A stretch of 8,588 nucleotides of DNA, taken from positions 1 to 8,588 of the forward strand of contig JAJZHU010000089.1 of assembly GCA_021798375.1 (NCBI GenBank), read 5' to 3'. The translations under genes and the position numbers were made by a program. The number at the start of each line of letters is the position of its first letter. Position 1 is the first letter of the stretch. The notes beneath the pieces are model-generated. The model did no database searches and was not told the origin of the DNA. It saw only the letters and a program-made list of their open reading frames with translations. Positions 1 to 5,668 of this stretch are shown here, piece after piece. Source of the stretch: Pseudomonadota bacterium (GTDB lineage: Bacteria; Pseudomonadota; Alphaproteobacteria; Acetobacterales; Acetobacteraceae).

Positions 1-730
1 TACCGCCGGCGGGCGTCTGGTTTACGTGGGTGCCGGCACCTCGGGCCGAATCGGGGTGCAGGACGGCGCCGAGTTGAACCCTACCTTTAATTGGCCCACG
101 CATCGGCTGGTTTTGCTGATGGCCGGGGGCGAGACCGCGCTCATGAATGCGGTGGAAAACGCCGAGGACCGCGCCGACGAGGCCGTGCGTCTGATCGCAT
201 TGCACCAGATTGGCCCACAAGACGTGGTGATCGGCATCGCGGCCAGCGGCGGCACGCCCTTTACGCTGGCAGCCCTCAAAGCCGCGCGCGCGGCCCGCGC
301 CTTGACCATCGGCATCGCCAATAGTCCAAACAGCGCGTTGCTGGACGCGGTAAATCACCCGATATTGATCGAAACCGGCCCGGAACCCATCGCCGGCAGC
401 ACGCGGATGAAGGCGGGCACGGCGCAGAAAGTAGCGCTCAACCTGCTTTCCACCTTGTTGATGGTGCGGATGGGGCGGGTTTATCGCGGCCAGATGGTGG
501 ATATGCAGGCGCGTAACGAAAAATTGCGCCGCCGGGCGGTGCGGATGGTGCGATCCTTGTGCGATGCCGATGAAGGCGCCGCGATCGCGGCCTTGGCCGC
601 CACCGGCGGTCAGGTGAAGCCCGCCGTTTTGATGTTGCTGTTGGATCTCGATGCCGCCGCCGCGCAAACGCTGCTGGATCGCGCCACCGGCCATATGCGC
701 CAGGCCTTGAGTTTGGGCACGTTACGTTAA
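1..730 (+). CDS. murQ: N-acetylmuramic acid 6-phosphate etherase, 5'-truncated
   Basis: MurQ cleaves the D-lactyl ether of MurNAc-6-phosphate to give GlcNAc-6-phosphate and D-lactate, a cytoplasmic step of peptidoglycan recycling. The reading frame is already open at base 2 and gives 242 residues before TAA at 728-730. E. coli MurQ has 298, so about 59 N-terminal residues lie outside the window and the GTG at 26 is internal. Visible signatures are the SIS-domain sugar-phosphate loop VGAGTSGR (fragment residues 9-16), the DGAE..PTF segment whose Glu24 aligns with E. coli Glu83, and ENAED whose Glu55 aligns with Glu114; these are the two acidic residues proposed for catalysis. The loops IAASGGTP and AGSTRMKAGTAQK and a helical C-terminal domain follow. 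No murP-type transporter gene lies downstream, so in this organism the enzyme probably acts on sugar from internal recycling (inference). No frameshift is seen. The family call is very secure. Confidence 0.96.
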   Translation, partial: TAGGRLVYVGAGTSGRIGVQDGAELNPTFNWPTHRLVLLMAGGETALMNAVENAEDRADEAVRLIALHQIGPQDVVIGIAASGGTPFTLAALKAARAARALTIGIANSPNSALLDAVNHPILIETGPEPIAGSTRMKAGTAQKVALNLLSTLLMVRMGRVYRGQMVDMQARNEKLRRRAVRMVRSLCDADEGAAIAALAATGGQVKPAVLMLLLDLDAAAAQTLLDRATGHMRQALSLGTLR

Positions 731-826
731 AATTCATCAAGCCGGGCCGCCTTGCCCGCTCCCCCCTCGCGTCTATCCGCGCGATCGTATAAGGCTTGGA
801 TCATTCGAGTGAGAGATGGTGGCGCG

Positions 827-1975
827 TTGAAGACCCGACTTGATCCGCAGCCGTTGTCGCGTTCCACTGGCAAGGGCGAGCCCAAAAGCGTACGCATTGA
901 GCCGCGCCTGGATGTTTCGCGCCCCGAGGCAACACCGCATAATCTGCGGGCGATCCCGCGCAAGCCGCGGGTGACGCCACGATTGCCGGTACCGCCGCCC
1001 GAACGCCAGATCAGACCCGAACGGATGGTCGAGCCCGGCGTGATCGAGCTATCGGCCGATCCGCGCGCCCGCTTGCTGCGGCGGTCGCGCAATGATGAAA
1101 ATCTGATCGCCCCTGTCACCGTTTCGTTGCTGGTTCATGCGCTGATGGCGGTGGCGCTGTTGGTGCGCGTGGCGCCGCATTTGAAAGAGCCGCCAGTCAA
1201 TTCCAGCGTGGCCGTGATGTGGCAACCGCCCAGCAAAAAATTATCCGCGCCGCAATCCAGCAAGTACAAAATCATGCCGCGCGGCGCATCGCAGCCGGCG
1301 CACCAGGGCCGGAATGCGCCCGCGCCACAGCCTCCATCGTCGCCGCCACCCTCGCCGTCCACACAACAACAACCCGAGCACGAAGCCACCCAGGCGCCCG
1401 AATCGCCCTCGAAAAACAGCGAGCAGGCCGAAGCCACGAAGAAATCCACCCCTTCGCCCACGCGCGAAACGCATCATCAATCGCAGCGCGAAGCAACCCA
1501 CACGCCTCCCAGCCAAAATCTGGATCACGCTTTCACCCGTATGACCAACCTCAATCTCAGCGTGCCCAGCAGCGTGGTGCCTTTGCTACCCGGACAAAGC
1601 CAACCCGCGATGCCGGGGCCAGCCCCACCCGGCCATGCCTCGATGGGAAATTCGGTTTCATCGCTCGATGCGCCGGGCGCCAGCGACGATTGGGAAGCCC
1701 GCATGTCGGCCTGGGTCAATGCGCATGATTATTACCCCGACGAAGCCATTCGCAAACACGAGGAAGGCACCGCCACGGTTCAGGTGACCATCGACAAGGA
1801 CGGCAAAATCCTGGATCTGGAATTGGTCGGGCGATCGGGATCGCGGGCGCTCGACGATGCGTGGCAAAGCATCTATCGCAATCACATGCGCGTGCCCGCC
1901 CCCACGCCGGACATGGATACCAGCAACGGATTCACCTTCCGCGCATCATTGCAGTATATGTTGATCGACGAATAA
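827..1975 (+). CDS. tonB: TonB-like energy transducer with long N-terminal cytoplasmic tail
   Basis: TonB proteins pass proton-motive-force energy from ExbB/ExbD in the inner membrane to outer-membrane transporters. From the TTG at 827 the protein has 382 residues: a basic, proline-rich tail (1-92), one membrane helix (about 93-113), a long Pro/Ser/Gln-rich periplasmic spacer (about 119-285), and a TonB C-terminal domain (287-382) with YYPDEA, a GTATVQVTIDKDG strand pair and SGSRALDDA. The helix contains SLLVH, so Ser100 and His104 reproduce the Ser-x3-His pair (S16/H20) of E. coli TonB. The start is uncertain. The frame is open back to a TTG at 752, but 752-826 uses rare codons (CTA, AGA, several CGA) and shows no ribosome site. 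GAGAG (811-815) lies 11 bases before 827. A GTG at 809 and an ATG at 1025 (residue 67) are alternatives; the ATG would give a more usual TonB N-terminus. No exbB or exbD is in the window. The gene lies 96 bases after murQ on the same strand; co-transcription is possible. Confidence 0.85.
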   Translation: MKTRLDPQPLSRSTGKGEPKSVRIEPRLDVSRPEATPHNLRAIPRKPRVTPRLPVPPPERQIRPERMVEPGVIELSADPRARLLRRSRNDENLIAPVTVSLLVHALMAVALLVRVAPHLKEPPVNSSVAVMWQPPSKKLSAPQSSKYKIMPRGASQPAHQGRNAPAPQPPSSPPPSPSTQQQPEHEATQAPESPSKNSEQAEATKKSTPSPTRETHHQSQREATHTPPSQNLDHAFTRMTNLNLSVPSSVVPLLPGQSQPAMPGPAPPGHASMGNSVSSLDAPGASDDWEARMSAWVNAHDYYPDEAIRKHEEGTATVQVTIDKDGKILDLELVGRSGSRALDDAWQSIYRNHMRVPAPTPDMDTSNGFTFRASLQYMLIDE

Positions 1976-2004
1976 TCCGCGAATTGTGAAAAGCGGGGAT
2001 TGCG
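1976..2004. terminator. Possible weak bidirectional terminator between tonB and marR
   Basis: The 29 bases between the two convergent stop codons hold a poor inverted repeat. AATCCGC (starting in the tonB stop region) faces GCGGGGATT across about 12 bases of A/T-rich loop, with a two-base bulge in one arm. There is no clear T-tract on either strand. The position between converging genes suits a shared terminator, but the structure is weak, so this is a low-confidence call. Confidence 0.2.
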
Positions 2005-2457
2005 CTATTCTTCCCGGCCCTCTTCGGCGGCCACGCCCAAACTGCGCAGCAAATCGCCCAACTGGCGCAATTGGGCGTCGTTCAACCCGCTCATGGCGGC
2101 GTGAATGCGGGTGGCATGGATGGGGAACAGGGCCTCGATCATCGCCGTGCCCTCGTCGGTCAGTTCCACTTTCACGCTGCGGCGATCGCCGGTGTGGCGC
2201 ACCCGGCGCACCAGGCCGCGTTGCTCCAATTTATCCACCACATCGGTCATGTTGCCGGCGCTGGTCAGCACCTTGCGGCCCAATTCACGGTGGCTCAGCG
2301 GGCCTTTGTGCAGAATGGCTTCCAGCACGCCCAACTGGTTCAAGGTCAGCGACAATTCGGCCAGATTGGCCTCGACACGCGCCAACACCGCACGACTCGC
2401 ACGGAACAACTTCACATAGGCACGCAGGGATTCGGCTGTTTCGGGCGCATGGCGCAT
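2005..2457 (-). CDS. MarR-family winged-helix transcriptional regulator
   Basis: This 150-residue protein has the length and layout of a MarR repressor, a homodimer that usually binds a short palindrome and releases it on ligand binding or oxidation. Helices at about 5-50 and 115-145 would form the dimer interface. The winged helix-turn-helix spans about 52-98, with LSHRELGRKVLTSAGNMTDVVDKL as a helix-turn-helix segment of MarR type and a wing carrying the family hallmark GDRRS (90-94) followed by VELTDEG. There is no cysteine in the protein, so an OhrR-type thiol switch is excluded; its ligand cannot be read from sequence. The ATG at 2457 has GGAG upstream at a rather long spacing of 12 bases. 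It lies 40 bases after the kinase gene on the same strand and is probably co-transcribed with pdxH and the kinase, with a possible promoter of its own in the gap. The family is secure; the regulated genes are unknown. Confidence 0.92.
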   Translation of the reverse strand: MRHAPETAESLRAYVKLFRASRAVLARVEANLAELSLTLNQLGVLEAILHKGPLSHRELGRKVLTSAGNMTDVVDKLEQRGLVRRVRHTGDRRSVKVELTDEGTAMIEALFPIHATRIHAAMSGLNDAQLRQLGDLLRSLGVAAEEGREE

Positions 2458-2478
2458 TTTATCGAGTTTCTCCCGTGC

Positions 2479-2498
2479 GATGACGTATCTGCATCATC
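2479..2498. promoter_or_regulatory. Candidate MarR operator: 20-bp imperfect dyad upstream of marR
   Basis: GATGACGTATCTGCATCATC has perfect 5-base outer arms (GATGA/TCATC) and two more symmetric pairs inside, so 14 of 20 positions fit a dyad. It begins 21 bases upstream of the marR ATG, in the 40-base gap behind the kinase gene. Length, symmetry and position match the usual autoregulatory site of MarR repressors. That this protein binds here is inference. Confidence 0.38.
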
Positions 2499-2520
2499 TA
2501 ATTTTTTGCACTTACGCCAA
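2493..2520 (-). promoter_or_regulatory. Candidate marR promoter overlapping the dyad
   Basis: On the minus strand TTGGCG (2515-2520) is followed after 16 bases by GATGAT (2493-2498). Each box matches the sigma-70 consensus at four of six positions. The -10 box lies inside the left arm of the dyad at 2479-2498, so a bound repressor would block polymerase. The -35 lies within the 3' end of the kinase gene. The match is weak enough to occur by chance. Confidence 0.28.
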
Positions 2521-3979
2521 GCAACGCGCAAGCCTGCGACAATGCCCTGTCGGCATCCGACGCATCTATGTCGTGCCACAGACGAACGCCTGGGTCGAGT
2601 GTCGCAATGCGGCGCAATATGGTCACGGTGGCATCTGATGCATCATTTTCGCGCGAGGCCACCCGCTCTTCCAATGTTTGCAACGGCGCGCTCAACCAAA
2701 AACCAACAAACGGAGCGCCATAGGAGGCCGCAAGTTCAGCCAAAGTCGCCCGATGCGCCGGATCGATGAAAGTGGCATCCAAAATCAGCGCATGGCGGGC
2801 AAAAATCGCCTGACGCACCGCTTCGCCCATGTCGTTGTAAACCCACTGATCCATTTCCGGATCATAGGACGCCGGACGCAAACGCTGTTCGGGCGCGGCC
2901 TGGCACAGGCGTTTGCGCACCTCGTCGCTGCGCACCACCAAAGCACCAGGCGCAGCCCCGAGCAGCGGCGCCAGACTGCGCGCCAGGGTGCTTTTGCCCG
3001 ATCCCGGCAGGCCGCCGATCGCCACCACGATCATCCTTTCCGGCTGCAAATATTGCCGCGCCGCGACAAGATAATCATTCGCGTCGGCGAGACCCTGCGC
3101 CGCCCGCACATGCGCCCGCACCATTGCCCGCATCGAAAGAAACGGCGCCAGACCGCGCAACGCCGCGTAATCGCCGGTGCGGGCGATATAACGCGACAAC
3201 ACCCGATTCGCCGCCCAGCGCGAAACGCGCAGATCAAGATCCATCAGCAAAAACGCCAAATCATAGGCCAGATCGATGGTGGCGAGGTCTTCGGAAAATT
3301 CCAGCGCATCGAAAGGCACCGGCTCGCCCCGCCACATGCATAGATTGCCCAGATGCAAATCCCCATGCGCGCGGCGCATGAATCCGGCCTCGACGCGCCG
3401 GTTCAACCACGCCGTGCGCAAAGCCAGCGCGCCCCGCATCGCCTTGCCCCATTCCGATACACTGGCCGGGTCCATTCCGGCGGCGATCGCAGCACGTTCA
3501 TTGCCCGCCAGCACGTTCGCCAGCGACATTTCCAAATCGCCACCCACCGCGGCCAGATGGGCATGATAGGCGGCCACCATATCCGCCAACCGGTCCAGCA
3601 TCACACCGTCCAACTCGCCGCGCGCCGCGATTTCCGTAAAGAAATCGCGATCGGGCACGCGGACCATTTCCAACACCCATTCAACGGCGTCGGCTGAAGG
3701 GCCGCCCAGGCGCAATGCCCCGTCCGGCCCTTTGGTGATGGGTTGCACCGAATGATAAAGCCCCGGCGCCGCCCAGCCATTCAGCGTTAAATCGCGCATC
3801 AGAAAATAGCGCCGCTGCGCCAGAGTCGATTGATCGAGAAAATCGAATCGCACGGCCTTCTTCATCTTCCAAACCAGATCAGGCCCGCGATAAATCACCG
3901 AAATATGCGTTTCGATCGGCGTATCGCCGGTCCATTCGCGCATGAACCGATCAACGGCTTCTTGGTTGGGGGCCACCAT
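2498..3979 (-). CDS. APH-like kinase domain fused to P-loop (AAA_33-type) kinase domain, function unknown
   Basis: This 493-residue protein joins two phosphotransferase-type domains and belongs to the uncharacterised class usually labelled aminoglycoside phosphotransferase/ATP-binding protein. The N-terminal half (about 1-310) has a lysine-rich strand VWKMKKAVRF (Lys38/40/41), a Brenner-type catalytic loop HGDLHLGN (205-212), and FDALEF...DLAYDLAFLLMDLD (223-249), equivalent to the metal-binding segment of APH kinases. The C-terminal half (about 316-493) has a Walker A motif GLPGSGKS (323-330), VRSDEVRKRL (349-358) as in small-molecule P-loop kinases, and LDAT (400-403) in the Walker B position. 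All core catalytic residues are present in both halves, so both may be active. The ATG at 3979 shares one base with the pdxH stop (TAATG), which points to translational coupling with pyridoxamine phosphate oxidase; marR follows. The aminoglycoside label is a fold name and gives no evidence of drug resistance. The domain call is secure; the substrate is unknown. Confidence 0.9.
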   Translation of the reverse strand: MVAPNQEAVDRFMREWTGDTPIETHISVIYRGPDLVWKMKKAVRFDFLDQSTLAQRRYFLMRDLTLNGWAAPGLYHSVQPITKGPDGALRLGGPSADAVEWVLEMVRVPDRDFFTEIAARGELDGVMLDRLADMVAAYHAHLAAVGGDLEMSLANVLAGNERAAIAAGMDPASVSEWGKAMRGALALRTAWLNRRVEAGFMRRAHGDLHLGNLCMWRGEPVPFDALEFSEDLATIDLAYDLAFLLMDLDLRVSRWAANRVLSRYIARTGDYAALRGLAPFLSMRAMVRAHVRAAQGLADANDYLVAARQYLQPERMIVVAIGGLPGSGKSTLARSLAPLLGAAPGALVVRSDEVRKRLCQAAPEQRLRPASYDPEMDQWVYNDMGEAVRQAIFARHALILDATFIDPAHRATLAELAASYGAPFVGFWLSAPLQTLEERVASRENDASDATVTILRRIATLDPGVRLWHDIDASDADRALSQACALLGVSAKN

Positions 3980-4590
3980 TACGGATACAACCGGTCATGG
4001 TGCCAGCCCTCCGCCGCGCGTTGATAGCGCACCCGGTCGTGCAGGCGAAACGGCATGTCCTGCCAAAATTCCATGCTCCGCGGCGCCAAACGCCAACCCG
4101 ACCAATTTTCCGGCCTGGGAACCTCCCGCCCGAGGAACCGTGCGGTCACTCCGGCGATTTTGGCCAGAAACGCGGCGCGGTTCTCCAACACTTGCGACTG
4201 CGCCGAAGCCCAGGCGCCCAGCCGGGACAAACGGGGACGCGAGGCGAAATACTCATCGGCCTCGGCGTCGCTTACCACGCTGACCGGCCCCTCGATTCGG
4301 ACCTGACGGCGCAATGATTTCCAATGAAACAACAAAGCGGCATGGGGATTGGCCAATAATTCCTGGCCTTTGCGGCTGGTCTGGTGCGAATAAAATACGA
4401 ATCCATTGTCGTCGAAACCTTTCAACAGCACCATCCGCACCGAAGGCAGCCCATCGGGGGTGGCGGTGGCCAACGCCATGCCGTTGGGGTCGTTTATCTC
4501 GGATTTCTCGGCATCCGCCATCCAAAGCGCGAACAAGGCAAACGGATCATGCAGCGGCGTGATGGCATTTTCTTCAAGGTCGGACATCAT
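3979..4590 (-). CDS. pdxH: Pyridoxamine/pyridoxine 5'-phosphate oxidase
   Basis: PdxH is an FMN-dependent cytosolic dimer that oxidises pyridoxine or pyridoxamine 5'-phosphate to pyridoxal 5'-phosphate, the last step of vitamin B6 synthesis and salvage. The 203 residues match the family's usual length (about 200-220). Visible family signatures in order are MALATATPDGLPSVRMVLLK (FMN-binding strand), FVFYSHQTSRKG, HWKSLRRQVRIEG, YFASRPRLSRLGAWASAQS, and the C-terminal signature WSGWRL.P..MEFWQ....RLHDR, ending RLYP where many homologues have RLAP. Two ATGs stand in tandem (4590 and 4587). AGGA lies five bases before the first and eight before the second, so either may be used. It is the first gene of the minus-strand cluster, diverges from fabI across 234 bases, and its stop overlaps the start of the kinase gene by one base. 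The assignment is secure. Confidence 0.97.
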   Translation of the reverse strand: MMSDLEENAITPLHDPFALFALWMADAEKSEINDPNGMALATATPDGLPSVRMVLLKGFDDNGFVFYSHQTSRKGQELLANPHAALLFHWKSLRRQVRIEGPVSVVSDAEADEYFASRPRLSRLGAWASAQSQVLENRAAFLAKIAGVTARFLGREVPRPENWSGWRLAPRSMEFWQDMPFRLHDRVRYQRAAEGWHHDRLYP

Positions 4591-4615
4591 TTATTTCCTA
4601 TCAAGCCATCGAATT

Positions 4616-4633
4616 CAGGGCCATGTTGGCCTG
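4616..4633. repeat. Short inverted repeat upstream of pdxH
   Basis: GGCCA and TGGCC flank TGT at 4619-4631 as a perfect 5-base dyad. Allowing one bulged G, the arms grow to CAGG-CCA and TGGCCTG, seven pairs around a three-base loop. It ends 25 bases before the pdxH ATG. It could be an operator over the promoter or a hairpin in the pdxH leader; the sequence alone does not decide. Confidence 0.35.
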
Positions 4634-4751
4634 ATCCGCGTCTGCCGCCAAGCGGAGTTCCGCGGAAGCCTCTTGCTCCCGATCCCTGCCTTATGCCACT
4701 TGAACGGAATCTGTGCCATTGCTTCATGCTAAACCGGGCTTCATGCCGGGA

Positions 4752-4780
4752 TTGGAATGATCGGTGACGCCGAACAAGAT
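4752..4780 (+). promoter_or_regulatory. Candidate fabI-aroC promoter
   Basis: TTGGAA (4752-4757), a 17-base spacer and CAAGAT (4775-4780) form a weak sigma-70-like pair, matching consensus at four and three of six positions. Transcription would start near 4787, leaving a leader of about 38 bases with the ribosome site AAGGA at 4814-4818. No other pair in the region looked better. Confidence 0.25.
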
Positions 4781-4824
4781 CATGTCGTGTCGCGCCCTGC
4801 CCCGATCGACGATAAGGATAAAAT

Positions 4825-5667
4825 ATGTCAGAGACTCAACTTCCCCCCCAACTTCCGCAAGGTAATTTGATGCGCGGCAAGCGCGGAATCATCATGGGTG
4901 TGGCGAACCATCGTTCGTTGGCCTGGGGCATTGCCGCCGCCGTGGCCGCCCAGGGCGGTGAACTGGCCTTTACCTTTCAAGGTGATGCGCTGGAAAAGCG
5001 GGTGCGTCCGCTGGCCGCCAGTGTCGGTTCCGAATTGGTGCTGCCGTGCGACGTATCCTCCGACGACGCCATCGACGCCGCCTTCGCCGCCATTGCCGAA
5101 AAATGGGACAGCATCGATTTCGTGGTTCACGCCATCGGTTTCGCCGACAAGAACTTTCTGCGCGGACGCTATATGGATACCCCGCGCGAGGCGTTCGCCC
5201 AGGCGTTGGATATTTCCTGTTACAGCTTTACCGCCGTGGCGCGGCGGGCGGAAGCCTTGATGAAAAACGGCGGCTCGATGTTGACGCTGTCTTATCTTGG
5301 CGCCGAGCGGGTCACGCCGCATTACAATGTGATGGGCGTGGCCAAGGCGGCACTCGAAGCCTCGACGCGCTATCTGGCCGCCGATGTGGGCGCGCGCGGC
5401 ATTCGCGTGAACGCGATCAGCGCCGGCCCGGTGAAGACCCTGGCCGCCAGCGGCATCGGCGATTTCAGCTATATCATGCGCTGGAACCAGTATAACGCGC
5501 CACTGGAACGCAATGTGGCGCTGGAAGAAGTCGGCGGCGCCGGGCTTTACCTGCTGTCGGATCTTTCCACCGGCGTCACCGGCGAGGTGCATCATGTGGA
5601 TTGCGGTTATCACATCGTGGCGATGAAAAACCCCAATGCGCCCGATATCAACGTGAGCACGGAATAA
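4825..5667 (+). CDS. fabI: Enoyl-[acyl-carrier-protein] reductase (NADH), FabI type
   Basis: FabI reduces trans-2-enoyl-ACP to acyl-ACP, the last step of each cycle of type II fatty-acid synthesis, as a cytosolic tetramer. The 280-residue protein has the divergent short-chain reductase fold: nucleotide loop GVANHRSLAWG (25-35), CDV (75-77), VHAIGFA (101-107), and the FabI catalytic set Tyr157, Tyr167 and Lys174 in SYLGAERVTPHYNVMGVAK, equivalent to E. coli Tyr146, Tyr156 and Lys163. GPVKTLAASGIGDF follows (201-214). The residues aligned with E. coli Gly93, Met159 and Phe203 are Gly105, Met170 and Phe214, so known triclosan-resistance changes at those places are absent. The ATG at 4825 has AAGGA six bases upstream. 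An internal ATG at 4870 would remove a variable N-terminal tail but has no such site. aroC starts one base after the stop, which makes this the first gene of a two-gene unit. Confidence 0.97.
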   Translation: MSETQLPPQLPQGNLMRGKRGIIMGVANHRSLAWGIAAAVAAQGGELAFTFQGDALEKRVRPLAASVGSELVLPCDVSSDDAIDAAFAAIAEKWDSIDFVVHAIGFADKNFLRGRYMDTPREAFAQALDISCYSFTAVARRAEALMKNGGSMLTLSYLGAERVTPHYNVMGVAKAALEASTRYLAADVGARGIRVNAISAGPVKTLAASGIGDFSYIMRWNQYNAPLERNVALEEVGGAGLYLLSDLSTGVTGEVHHVDCGYHIVAMKNPNAPDINVSTE

Positions 5668-5668
5668 C

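Larger units (their letters stand above)
4591..4824. promoter_or_regulatory. Divergent pdxH / fabI promoter region
   Basis: These 234 bases hold no credible gene and must carry control signals for both divergent units. For fabI the best site I see is listed separately. For pdxH, minus-strand TTGGCG (4646-4651) is followed after 17 bases by CAACAT (4623-4628), a 3/6 match and too weak to trust alone. The dyad at 4616-4633 overlaps that box. No riboswitch was recognised. Confidence 0.5.

Noticed and set aside
752..826. TTG at 752 as the start of the TonB-like gene
   Set aside because: No ribosome site is seen before it, and the 25 codons up to 827 include several rare ones (CTA, CGA, AGA) unlike the rest of the gene.
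2071..2769. 232-codon plus-strand frame across marR and the 3' end of the kinase gene
   Set aside because: It spans two genes and their gap on the other strand and has a His/Ala/Gln-rich, domainless translation.
579..3490. GCGATCGC palindromes recurring a few times (for example near 580, 2182 and 3482)
   Set aside because: Three or so copies inside coding regions are more than chance predicts for this octamer but too few, and too irregularly placed, to call a repeat family.
2498..3979. Reading the APH/P-loop gene as an aminoglycoside-resistance determinant
   Set aside because: The APH name reflects the fold. The fusion with a P-loop kinase, the pdxH coupling and the lack of any mobile element argue for a metabolic role.
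4700..4735. TTGAAC (4700-4705) with a TAAA-containing box near 4730 as a fabI promoter
   Set aside because: The spacing is about 22 bases or more, too long for a sigma-70 promoter; the pair at 4752-4780 has a 17-base spacer.
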